A stretch of DNA of 64,000 bases, taken from the NCBI RefSeq assembly GCF_037975245.1, contig NC_092572.1, positions 17,584,273 to 17,648,272 of the forward strand, in the 5' to 3' direction. Position numbers and translations under genes: made by a program. Source of the stretch: Apostichopus japonicus. Its lineage: Eukaryota > Echinodermata > Holothuroidea > Aspidochirotida > Stichopodidae. The notes under the pieces are model-generated. The model was not told the DNA's origin. It was given only the letters and a program-made list of their open reading frames with translations, and ran no database searches. Position 1 is the first letter of the stretch; every line of letters starts with the position of its first letter. Shown here piece after piece: positions 22,501-33,265 of the stretch.

Positions 22501-25500
22501 AGAATTAAACATCTAATTGGCTTCCATTGTATGATATTAAAGTTGACAATAATGCAGTACCATTGTCTAGATATGACTACTGATTAGCCACTGAATACCT
22601 ATAATCATATGGTTCTTTTTTCTATGTCACCATATCACAATATGTCAGATGCTTAAATGATCTGCTCAAAAACACTTCAATAAACACATCTAGTTAACCT
22701 GATTATAGTTCTCTAACGATGTGTTTACCAACGGTATTATTGCCTCGTTAATATCTTATATGAAGAAGATACAACAGCGAGTGTTGCAGTAAATTGGTCA
22801 GGGCAATGGACTTGTCAGTCCAGGCTGGACCGATACCTTAGAAGTGTCTTAAAGTCAAGACAATGGCATTAATCTCCATGTGTGCTCTCCAGCCAGGTAT
22901 ATACATGGATACCTCATTGGTAACTTGTAAACATACGTAAAGGTAGCCTGCACAGCTGCACCCTATAAGATGTACCCCCGGTGACATGTAGATGTGGCAC
23001 ACTGTAGTTTCTCAGGAGAGACTAAACACTATAACACTGTAATGTATTCAACTTATTGCCTTAATGGCATCCCATAATACCAGGATATTGTTACACTATT
23101 GGCATTCCATGTTACAGAGATCAGAACTGTTTAAATATAGCATGGCGGCTGTTAGCCAACCATTTCATTAACGTATTGTGTCGTCTTTCCTTTGAACCCA
23201 TAACTAACACTTTCAGTGTGGGTGGGTGTGACAAGTTACCAGTGACTAAGGGTTAATAACTTTGGCAGTGGCGTAGGAAGGTACTTTTGAGTGGGGGGGC
23301 TGAAGACTGATGGCCGGCCTAGGGGAGGGGTCTAAGGGGAGGGGGTGTCCCCCTCCCCTTAGACCCCTTTTTTTTGCATTTCCAGGTGGCCTCAGATGCA
23401 AGTTGGTGCAATATAGCACACTTCAACTCCCACTCCATTTTGTAAAGAATTTTGCATTTTCACCTGGCCTTAAATGCAATCTGGTGCTCCAAATGAGATT
23501 TTTTTCTCATTTGGAAATGTTAAAGGGGTTTTCTGACTTGCGGAGTGGGGGGGCGGAATGATACTTCCCACTCCCATATTTTTCACTGGGGGGGCTGGGG
23601 CCCCCCCCAGTTCCTACGCCCTTGAACTTTGGTTAAGTCGTGCTAGAAGGCCTTGACTCTAGAGCAGGTTTGAAGGGTGAGCACGTACAGTACTTTTTTT
23701 CTCCAAATTTTGTCGATAAAAGAAGGGATTGCCACTCCAGAATTCATAAAGCAGCCATCGATCTGTCCTCCAATTCTAGCTTCATATTCGAGCTTCTAGC
23801 TTCATGTCTCAATGGTCGTGGTATGGAAATTTGCGAGTAACATCAACTAAACTATTTGTTCTCATACGTTGGGTATGAAACGTTACTCAAAAACTAGCAC
23901 CTTAATACCAAAGGTGGCATTTGGAAGTGAAACGTTTTGTGTTTTTAAGTTACACTACGTTTTGCTGGGTTATGTCAAGTGTGTAAATGTGCACAAAACA
24001 CTTTAAGCTTCTGCACTGGTGCGACATCTTACTAATGCTTACAAAATTTTGATTTCCAAGACTTTAGGAAAAAGCAAACAAATGTGAGTTAGAGCAAAGG
24101 TACAGAAAACTGAATAAGAAAGTAAACTAATAAAAAGACAACAAGGTACTTGATTGACAACAGGATTTGAACTAGTGAGTTTACTGCCTACATGAAATTT
24201 GTATTCAATGAGACACACCTTTGAGCCAACACAATGAACACATAGTCAATATTGATCTTAATTTCTAGCATGCACTCAACTTGTTAATCATGAGACTTTC
24301 GGTTTGAATGTTGATCTAACTGATAAAAAAATTCCTTTGGCTTACGTTTTTGCAAAATGGCTTTAAGAGATATTAAATTTTCAAACATTTCTCAAACAGC
24401 AAAAAAAAAAAAAAAAAATGAAAACTTACCAATTCCTGGTTATAAGTTTTGTCCCGGACTCCTTCTGCTACCATGTCCAGTTCCACTTGGGTAATGTCCT
24501 CTGGCGGCCGATGCTGGTAGATTTGTGGAGCGTGAAATTTTCTTCTCTTCTTGGTAGGTGTAGGAGCAAATTCAGAATTATCCTCGCTCTCCGAAGATTG
24601 CAAGTCGTCAAGATCGTCGGGCTCAACTTCATCCTGACAATGTGAGAATAAAACTGTTTTCTAATACAGGCTCTACTTTTATACATATCACTGCTTGAAA
24701 TATTGTCAACTAATGAATAGCTGCTTTGTTCTAGAGTCTGTGTTTTTGACAGGAGATAGAGTGCTCGAGCCTTCTATGGACATTTTAATATAAAGTTCTC
24801 TTCAAATTATTTCTATCTGGTTTACTGCACACATAGGCGTAGAAGCCCAATTTGATTTGGGGGGGCCCTAACGACTTGCTCGAAAAATATAGCCAAAATT
24901 TTTTGCAATAACAGGCAATCATTTGCTGTGTTATTACACTTCCATATTAATTATAATTTTTGGGGAAGTCGTTACAATAATCATGATCATAATAATATCA
25001 GTTTAACCATTGAAAAACACATTGAAAATTATTTTTCTTTCAGTAGGTGCCCGAAAAATTCTCAGCATATTGCCCCAATTTTCACAAAAAATTTTGGTTG
25101 GGGGGCTGCAGTCCCCCCAGCCCCCCCCCTGCCTCCTACGCCTATGACTGCACACAACTAATAGATCCCAAACTGTCGCAGTAATAAGAGCTAAAAGGCC
25201 TTCAGTGACCAAAGGTATTTCATCCCTGTCTTATTTCTGACTGCTACACAGTTGGAAAAGCCTACAGCAATCTTTTACAGAGTCCAGCATTTAGTAATTT
25301 GGAGTGATATATGCAAGGGCTTCAGTAGTTAACCCCCAACCTGCCTAAAGTAAACTGATGTCGATGACACATTTTTGGAGAAGCTCCCAAACTACCAACT
25401 TCAAGGCAACTCAGCTATACTAAATGCTTGTTGGAAGGTGAAAACTGTTGCAATGGAAGGACATATTCAACTTTACTCCATCACACATTTGGTTTTCCAG

Positions 25501-28500
25501 TTTCAAAAAAGGATCACATAAACCTGAAAAAAGATACTAAATTTGAGACAATTTTTATGATAAATACCTCAAATACTTCCAGTTCCTCATAATCCAGGCT
25601 GTCTGTATCACTATCACCGTCTGAGGCCGACAGCTTTCGCTTCCGTGAAGGGCCAAATTTTATCACCAGCTTCTGTTTCAAAACAAATGAAAATGTAAAA
25701 AGAAAGAAATGTTATGCTTTGGAAATATTTTGCTAAACACTTATAAAATATTGAGGAAGTATTTTTTGACCTCTTGGAGGACCTGACCATCAATGATGTC
25801 GATGCTAGAGTAGGTGGTTCTGCCACTTTCATAATGAGACTCTTCAAAGATAAAATTAGTATATAACCAGAAGACCTACGCAAGTTGCACTATGGCAAGT
25901 GAAACTTAAAGGGTGTGAAGACTCGCGCAAAAAGAAAGATCTAATGCCGGTCATCTGACCTAGTTCCGAATGAGGTGTAACAGATGTGTTGGACACCACC
26001 ATTGATCCCAGAAACAATGCACACAGCTTGCTACCTACACACTAGTATACAGTCAGTACATATAGAGCTGCGGTCAATACCAACAGCACAGTGTACAAAT
26101 GATACAGCAATGGACATCTCAGGTCCAGCTAAAGATAACAAGGTATCACGTTTCATTACTGTCTGCATTTTGTAGTGACAAGCAGAAAACTTCACTTGCA
26201 AGCAACGGAAAGTTAACTCTTTCAGAGCACGGCACGCGGTTTGGGGCGAGTCTCCAATGCCTTTAAATGTAAAAAAAATCTTTTAGTAGTGAAACAGATC
26301 ATACCTCTCCACCCCTCAGTGGGAAAACATCTTGATCCAACTCTCTTCGCTTCTTGATTGTCAAACGTCTGGACCTTCTGACGGCAGAGTCCGGTAGCTG
26401 GCCTGGTCGAGCTCTCCTAGAAGGGTTCTTCCTGGGGGTGTAAGCGCTGTCAATGGATTTCTTAGCTTTGGGTGATCTCTGTTCTTTCTGTTTCAGATGC
26501 ATTGGAGGGAAAAGGTTGAAATATCGATAGACATTAATTTAAGTTTAGCTTACTGCATTGAGACCGAAATTTGGAAACACCAGATATTTCTCACAATTTG
26601 GGGAACATTGATTAGAGTATCGTCAGAAAAAAACAAACTATAAGTTGGCAAACAAAATTATTCAAGAGAGAAAACTAAATATAGACAGATTATACAACAA
26701 AATTAATTTGCAACTAGAAATGGGGAAACGAAATAATTGCAAGCTTTCATTTTGCTTGCTCCGTCTGATGCAACGAGGCACACGAATAATGTGGTGATAT
26801 ACGTTTGAGGAAAATGATCAAAGCCGGATCAATGCTGACTTCAACCTTTACTGATGAATGGAATATGAAGGCAGCTACATCTCCTTGAGAAAGTTAAAAA
26901 GATGTGACTATTTTGAAATATGTATTAATAAACCCTCTTCCCCCCCCCCCCAACCATGCACCAAGGCTAGCTGTGAGGTCCACAGCCAAGCAGTGGATTG
27001 GACTCTTGTTTTTCATTTTTCAAAGAATGGATTTAGAATTTGTGAATGATTGATAAACAGACATATATATATTATGAAAGACAGAAATGCTTACCTTTTT
27101 GCCTGCATTGAACAGAGGGACACTTGGTAAGTGTTGTATATCTGCTAGCAACTTTTGAAGCTGTGGGTTGAAACAGTATAAGACATGAGGCAGTTCCCTT
27201 AGGAGAGATTGTGCAAGCAGAATTAATTAATTCAGAATTCAAGATACATTATAGGCCTCAAAAATGACACAAATGGGCAGAAAGGATTACACTTTACTCA
27301 CCACAGCTTTATTCTCCTGAATGTTCTTTTGTCGTCTCTCTTCATAAGAACATTCTTTAAGAATATCTTTGAAGATAGCAGAATTCTTAAACAGTTCAGC
27401 CTGATAATAGGAGAGAGAACAAGGGGAATAATTTGGTAACAAATCTCAGAACATTAATTTGTTTGGACCTTTTTTGGACTATTTTAAACTAATGTAGTTG
27501 GCACTATGTATGATTCAGCTACTGAGGTTGGTATACATATTCAACCTCATTAGTAATTACATAGCTAAAGCCTACAGTGTGTATGATATGCCAATAAATA
27601 GCATCACAGCTCTATTCTTTGGAAAGGTTTACACTTCATTGTATCTTATTCTTATCCATATTACTCTATATTTTCTGTACAGGAATGTTAGGCTACGGTA
27701 CAAACACAGTCTTGCAAACCTGTCATACACAGCAACAACAAACATATTAAATATATTAGCCTAGGCCTACAGCTTTCCATCACAAACTGTCTGGAGATAA
27801 AGGCAAAAGGAGGCAAAATTGGGCAAAATCGAACCAAAACAAGAAAACCCATAGGCTATAGCCTAGGTCTAGGCTAGCTACTTCTAATCAGGATTTGCCT
27901 TGGATCGACTAGGCTAGTGGTCCTAAGAAAAATAATTCAACTACGGATGGGTTAGCCTAGGCCTAGGCTATAGGGTTACATCATTCTGGCAGGTTATTGT
28001 CGCTGAATGAATATTCTGTAACTTATACTACTAGTTCTACCTGACTTAGGATTAGCCTAGTTAGGTTAGCCTAGGTCTAACTTTGGCTGACTTAACTGAA
28101 GTTACAAGTAGGACTAAGTTGACAATTAAGTAGCATGATTCATAAATTTAAGTTTAAATGATTTAGGCTTAGGGCCTAGCCCTAAGAAGAATAAATAAGC
28201 GATCTATAGGCCCTAACTTATTCTACCGACAACGATGTACTCAATAAAAAAAACTTAGGCATAACTGTACAAGTTCAACTATACAAAAGACAAGAATTAT
28301 ATGGCTATAGGCTGTATACTGCCTAGCTACAGTACACGTGCATGTGGACATTTAAAATTTAAAGGTCTAGGCCTAGCCTATGCCTAGAACTTGTTCAAGT
28401 AGTAGGCCTAGAAGAGACGCCAATATTCATATATATCTGAAAGAAACCTTGATGACAATTAGTCTCGATGACGTATCTTTTTGGCAACATGAGTTGGGAA

Positions 28501-28535
28501 ACGATAAAACTTGTTACGAGTTCACTTACTGCCAT
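19540..28535 (-). CDS. CDCA7: CDCA7 (cell division cycle-associated 7), eight coding exons
   Basis: Coding exons, minus strand in order: 28530-28535, 27302-27400, 27095-27160, 26305-26487, 25568-25672, 24430-24633, 21422-21571, 19540-19716. All joins are phase 0 with GT-AG ends and give 329 residues. The N-terminus has the NIQENKAV-type helix. The middle holds a basic block (KNPSRRARP) and an acidic Ser-rich stretch. The last two exons encode the CXXC-type R1 zinc-finger domain: [56 protein letters not shown]7 is known to bring the remodeller HELLS to chromatin and to support DNA-methylation maintenance; the Arg and Gly positions mutated in human ICF3 look intact. A further small exon near 25770-25840 is possible but not needed for the frame. 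Human CDCA7 is somewhat longer. Confidence 0.95.
20206..20755 (+). mobile_element. 3' end of a LINE inside a CDCA7 intron
   Basis: The frame around 20259-20483 ends in [16 protein letters not shown], typical of the last residues of LINE or LINE-like RT polyproteins (R-x-W-N-x-L). It is followed by a short untranslated region and an (AATA)n tail at 20738-20755. It is 5'-truncated and lies in the last CDCA7 intron in opposite orientation. Confidence 0.6.
23266..23624. mobile_element. hAT-like MITE, family CAGTGGCGTAGGAAGG, copy 1
   Basis: Inverted termini CAGTGGCGTAGGAAGG and TTCCTACGCCCTTG with a perfect 8-bp target duplication aactttgg (23258-23265 and 23625-23632). It lies in a CDCA7 intron. 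Internal sequence matches the copy at 30773-31119, including matching spurious ORFs. Confidence 0.88.
24155..24235 (-). mobile_element. Possible tRNA-like SINE head
   Basis: Minus strand: TTGGCTCAAAGGTG (A-box-like), then actagttcaaatcctg (B-box-like) about 50 bases later. It lies within a CDCA7 intron. No tail or body is recognised and only one copy is seen. Confidence 0.35.
24832..25146. mobile_element. hAT-like MITE, family CATAGGCGTAGG, copy 2
   Basis: Ends CATAGGCGTAGAAG and CTCCTACGCCTATG are flanked by a perfect 8-bp duplication actgcaca (24824-24831 and 25147-25154). It lies in a CDCA7 intron. The inner sequence (gaaaaatt, cttgctcgaaaaa, tcagtaggtgcccgaaaa) matches 12839-13263 in inverted order. 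Confidence 0.85.
25910..26262. mobile_element. TTAA-flanked MITE (piggyBac-like), copy 3
   Basis: The same 16-bp inverted termini as 17616-17962 and the same TTAA on each side (25906-25909 and 26263-26266). The 353-bp element lies in the CDCA7 intron between exons 26305-26487 and 25568-25672. Confidence 0.82.
27770..28420. repeat. TAGGCCTA/CCTAGG-rich tract in CDCA7 intron 1
   Basis: Many overlapping words of the set CCTAGG, TAGGCC, GGCTAGGC and AGCCTA are scattered through about 650 bp of the first intron. There is no fixed period, so this is compositional or degenerate palindromic enrichment and not a minisatellite. Confidence 0.6.
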
Positions 28536-28720
28536 TTTCGTATCGAAGAATACGCTCTTAAATTGTAGATTTGTTTAAAAATTGACCATGAATTGTTCGA
28601 ACGCACGGTGTACATCGAAGGTCTTCTACGCACATTGAATGTATACAAACTAGACAGTTATAGTAATCGTGTTACAACACTGACACATCGCTTGTGTACA
28701 TTTACATTAGGCAATTCCGT

Positions 28721-28743
28721 TTTCCCGCTAGGACGTTTCGCGC
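28721..28743. promoter_or_regulatory. Two E2F-type sites upstream of CDCA7
   Basis: TTTCCCGC (28721-28728) and TTTCGCGC (28736-28743) each fit the E2F consensus TTTSSCGC. They lie about 190-210 bp upstream of the CDCA7 start codon. Human CDCA7 is a known E2F target; use in this organism is inferred. Confidence 0.6.
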
Positions 28744-29189
28744 CACACGGCTTAAAGCAAACCATTTGGAACATTCCAAAATAATTAAGAGGTTTATATA
28801 AACGTATGGATCAATTTGAACATGACTTTTAGACTTATAGAAAATGTTTAAAAGTAGACTATTCTATGCACGGGCAATTATATTTTCATTTTACTTTCAT
28901 TAGGGATATCATAGGGATCAGCATACAGCAAAAATATCCATGCAAGGCAATCGATTACTTTTATCCCCTATTGTCGAATCCCAAATCGCGTTCTGTCCCA
29001 GGGCAGTCCAGTCTGGTAAACATCAAGTCTTTCAAATCGAGTCGTAGTAGTTCTTATAGTGATAATTGTAGGCTAGTGTTACCTTCTAGTTACAGTACGC
29101 GTATTTTTCAAACCCACGTTTAAAAACGCTTACAGTACTGGCAAATGGAAATAATTTTATAAATTTCCCAGTCAGTCATACTCATAGGC
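28744..29189. other. Upstream spacer
   Basis: No exon or repeat recognised; the core promoter of CDCA7 probably lies between here and 28540. Confidence 0.35.
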
Positions 29190-29197
29190 GGCAAATG

Positions 29198-29500
29198 CAG
29201 GCGAGTAGCCAAGGGGAAGGGGGCGAAGGGGGAAGCCGGCCCCCCCCCCCCCCCGAGCATATTCTTTTTTTAATGTTTTTATGATATCGCTAGTAGTTTC
29301 AAAAGAGAAAATGCTAAGATGCAACTTACAAGGCCTGGGAAGTGCCATTTCCAGCCAAAATTTTCTTGTACGCTTCGCGCCAAGCATGGTGGCGCTACGC
29401 TTAGATAGTTTGCAGAGCCGTATATAGACGGCTCTGATAGTTTGCAGTGCCGAATCTACAGTTTCGCCCCTCCCTTGGCAAATTCCTGGCTACGCGCCTG
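29198..29500 (-). mobile_element. hAT-like MITE of the CAGGCG family, complete copy
   Basis: Termini CAGGCGAGTAGCCAAGG and CCTGGCTACGCGCCTG with a perfect 8-bp duplication ggcaaatg (29190-29197 and 29501-29508). Contains the motif gtacgcttcgcgccaag/ggtggcgctacgcttag shared with 12230-12288, 13400-13455 and 40688-40740. No transposase ORF. Confidence 0.88.
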
Positions 29501-29837
29501 GGCAAATGTAAGGGGAGTGGCATAAACTGAAAGTGGAGGCGGTGTGACTTAATTTGACTCGAATGAAAAAACCTCAAAACTTGACATAAAAGACTGAAAG
29601 ATCACACAAAATGAGGAATCATCCGAGTGTGCCACCGGGGTCAGCCACGTACTTCGCCTTCAATCAGGAGTGCGGTTGTTCCCCAGTTATTCATATATAG
29701 GCTACTATATAATCACATATAAGTTATAGTACGGTAGGCCCTATACGAAACCGTTACTTACGGTAATTAGCTATAAAACGATGGTGATTAGAAGCATGCT
29801 GTAAGTTTTGCAAACACTGAAACCGCTAAGCCACCGA

Positions 29838-29992
29838 GGGTTCGCCCACTTGACCTTCATCGCCGGTGGAGAGAGGCAAGTGAGATAAAGCATCTTGCCC
29901 AAGGACACAACGTAATGCGCTAGGCAGGAATCGAACCAGCAATCCTTGGATAACGAGTCCGACGCCTTATAATTGGCCACCACGCTCCACAT
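29838..29992 (-). mobile_element. SINE fragment, same family as 18874-19187
   Basis: Shares tgtgtccttgggcaagatgc, the B-box region (tggttcgattcctgcctagc on the minus strand) and the head near gagcgtggtggccaatta. The 3' end beyond the gagataaag motif is replaced by other sequence. Slightly deleted in the head. Confidence 0.75.
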
Positions 29993-30009
29993 GTCCACGC
30001 TACCAAAGG

Positions 30010-30764
30010 TCAATCAGTACTTAAAACATTCATTATCATTCTCTAAAATGTATATTACACGTCCTTCCTAAGAGAGAGCCTTGGTTAAAGGAGAACACAA
30101 AGACCAACCACCATCGGTGAGTTATATGATGACAACAGCCCCAAACCGACCATGATACAGTATATAATAATAGTACATGACCATCAAATAGGGCAACTAT
30201 CTCTCTGTCGGTGGCAAGGGGGTAGGAAAACGAGTTGGAATTGCGATTAGCATGACAACCCTTTTAACACTGAATTAAGAATGTAACACTTTTCTTTCAT
30301 GTTGTTCCCCAAAAGTTCAGGCAAAAACCGAAAAGGTGAAAATTAAGGGCAGAGATATGACATCTAGATAAAGCAACATTAAACTTCACTTATGGTTAAT
30401 ATCACTGATAAATGAAACAATCATTACAATCATAGACAAAAAAAACAAACATAAAAATCAAATTAATTTTTTACAACATTCTGTTTTATTTCTATAATAG
30501 GCCTATACAATGAATGACAAATGCTTTAATTATGAAATATTTCAAGTACTTGTATTTTGTAGATTGGAATTATACTTTAAATGTAGTACCGTATTTAATT
30601 TCGAGAATTCGATGTATTTCTCAGCTTCAGTAATCACGCTAATGAGTGGTGCACAAGCTATTACAGAATCAAATAGGTTCTTTCTTGGCTTTTGGCTGAA
30701 TTTTTAAACATGTAACGAACTGTAAAACGATTTGACAGCGTCCTTTGTTGACTTGAGCCGTGGA
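30010..30764. other. Unannotated spacer
   Basis: AT-rich, no exon or inverted termini recognised. Confidence 0.4.
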
Positions 30765-30772
30765 TGTATAGA

Positions 30773-31119
30773 CAGTGGCTTAGGAAGGTACTTTTGAGTG
30801 GGGGGGGGGGGCTGAAAACTGATGGCCGGCCTGAGGGAGGGGTTTAAGGGGAGGGGGTGTCCACTCCCTTTTGGATTTTTTTTGCATTTCCAGGTGGCCT
30901 CATATGCAATTTGGTGCAATATAGCACATTTCAACACCCACTCCATTTTGTAAATAATTTTGCATTTTCACCTGGCCTTAGATGCAATTTGGTGCTCCAA
31001 ATGAGATTTTTATCTCATTTGGAAATGAAAAAGGGGTTTTCTGACTTGCGAAGTGGGGGGGCGGAATGATACTTCCGCCCCCCCATATTTTTCACTGCCC
31101 CCCGGTTCCTACGCCCTTG
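30773..31119. mobile_element. hAT-like MITE, family CAGTGGCGTAGGAAGG, copy 2
   Basis: Ends CAGTGGCTTAGGAAGG and GGTTCCTACGCCCTTG with a perfect 8-bp duplication tgtataga (30765-30772 and 31120-31127). It aligns over its whole length with 23266-23624. Confidence 0.88.
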
Positions 31120-31127
31120 TGTATAGA

Positions 31128-32170
31128 TCTCAATTGACCTTCTTATATTTGAGAGGGAAGATATCTAAACGGTATAGTATAATTGAAGTGTTTATCTCCA
31201 AAAGGTTTGGAGTATATAAAACTATCGAATTTATTTTCCAAAAATTTGTACATTTCACTAGGTATATACTAACACATTAAAATGAAGATAGCTGTATACA
31301 ATTATCAATAAATCTACATGAAATCAAGTTTTAATAAAGGCGGGATTTCCTCTTATTATATTTAATAGTGGATATTTTTCTCGCAGCAATACTAATCAGC
31401 TGTCAACTATACAGCCTGAGTAATTGACTCTCAACAAAAGATTACATACAATTTGAAACAATAGGAAAAATTCCAGTTGGTTGTGCAACAACTTTTAGTT
31501 CATCATTTTGCGAATGATATTGCTAAACGTAACGTTACACAGTGTGTCTACAGAGGGGTGAGGGTGGGGTGTCCGATCTCCCATCGTTAGTCTGAAGGGA
31601 AGGCTTCAGTCGGGGAGTTTGTGTATTCAGCTGGGAAAGAATTGGATCACAACTGCCGGTGTACAGCCTCCTCACGTCAAAGTATTTATTAGAATAACAT
31701 TGCGTCTTAGCTACTTTAAAGGACCTAAAACCTCAGAATGAAGTAATTGACATCTGGAAGCTTTACTATACCTAAATCAGATGGGGACAATTTTGAATAC
31801 CTCCTTTCCCACCTTTGAAATCATGTGCACGCCACGGTGTTGATGTCCAAGTAATTAGCAAATATATTTATCACGTATTAATCACTTTATTCCCAATAAA
31901 TGAGTAACATGAACTTTGCAGATACACAGGCCTCTTTCCACCGGAAACAGCATCTTAGAAGGACCACTTTGAATTTGAGATTAAGTTTTTTTTTCCTTCA
32001 AAATATGCATATAACAACTAAACAGAAGACTGCAAAACTTAAAGACTATAGGTTAATGAACGATGTTTATATGATTAGTCACAATGAAGTTGTCTTTGAG
32101 ATAGATGCTGTATATTTTCTGCAACAACAGGTGAAAACTAAACTCTGATGTTATGCTGTCGTCGTGCATT
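31128..32170. other. Intergenic
   Basis: No exon, SINE or inverted termini recognised; the 82-codon frame at 31900-32148 shows no family features. Confidence 0.35.
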
Positions 32171-32179
32171 TTCTTTAAT

Positions 32180-32500
32180 AGATAGATAGAAACTTTATTG
32201 TCCATTTCAGAAACAGAAAACGGAAATTATTTCCCGTCGACAGTAAACATAAAACAGAAGTGAATACAAACACAATCACACAATAAACAAACTATACGTG
32301 AACAGCTATGAGAATAAAACTAAATAAGCAGAACAGTATCAGAGGCAGCACAGAGGGCTGCAAGTGACAGATCACACACTGTGGCCAAATCGCTTTGCAC
32401 GCGAGTTAAATAAGTGTATTGCCTCAGGTAAGAAAGAATTACGGAACCTGGACGTTTTAGAATGTATAACAGATGAGCAACGCCATCACGAGTGATTTCT
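32180..32500 (-). mobile_element. Possible LINE 3' end with TATC tail
   Basis: On the minus strand the segment ends gacaataaagtttctatc followed by TATC repeats. A polyadenylation-like AATAAA shortly before a simple-repeat tail is common in LINE 3' ends. No diagnostic protein motif is preserved. Confidence 0.35.
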
Positions 32501-33265
32501 CCAGATATTCATCTTTCTTTTGGATAGGTATTGGTATGGTAAGGAAGCTGTTACAAGCCAAAGACAAGCAATGTTTAGGCAAGCAGGAACCTAAGGTTTG
32601 TTTGCTTATTATGTAATCGATGATAATTGTTGTTGATCACATTTAGCACTCTCTGCCCCCATTCCCCTCCCCCCCCCCCTTTACTCGCCCGTCATAAATG
32701 ATGTAATAATTTTGTTGTTCGCTGTTTTTTTTTTATATAGAAGTTACCATTCTGGTTATCAAATAAGTAGAATGCTTTTTACGAGATCCGCCCAGCAGAA
32801 TCCTAAACGTCACGGACTAAAAGTTATTAAAAATCAAATCCTACCCTATACATAAGTCGAGTGATTTTTACGAAACTATTTTCTGAAAAGTGTATGGGTA
32901 AGTTTTTATTTCATGACAAATAACACATCTTAGCATTCGGTTCAGTTTAGAGTTAGAACTCTTTCTCTTCTCTTGACGATATAAAAGTTATCTCTATGTC
33001 CGATGATTTTGAGCACTATTTTACACATGACCGTCTATTGTCAGTAAGATGTTTAGTGTATACTTAAACGTCACACGAACAGAACATTATATATATATAT
33101 AGTCGACAGAGTGGACATGTCTCACTTAATATTAAACAGTGAACATTTAAAACAAATACCGATATATAATATTTATATGAACAATGTTCAACTCATTTGA
33201 AAAGTTCCTTTTCACAAAATGATTCTATTCAAGCAACCATACTGAGAATATGTACCATTCACATC

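Noticed and set aside
23310-23561. ORF similar to the one at 30857-31069
   Set aside because: Similarity is due to two copies of the same non-coding MITE.
25772-25840. Extra CDCA7 exon
   Set aside because: Open in phase 0 with an acceptor-like end, but the donor sites are weak and the neighbouring exons join in phase without it.
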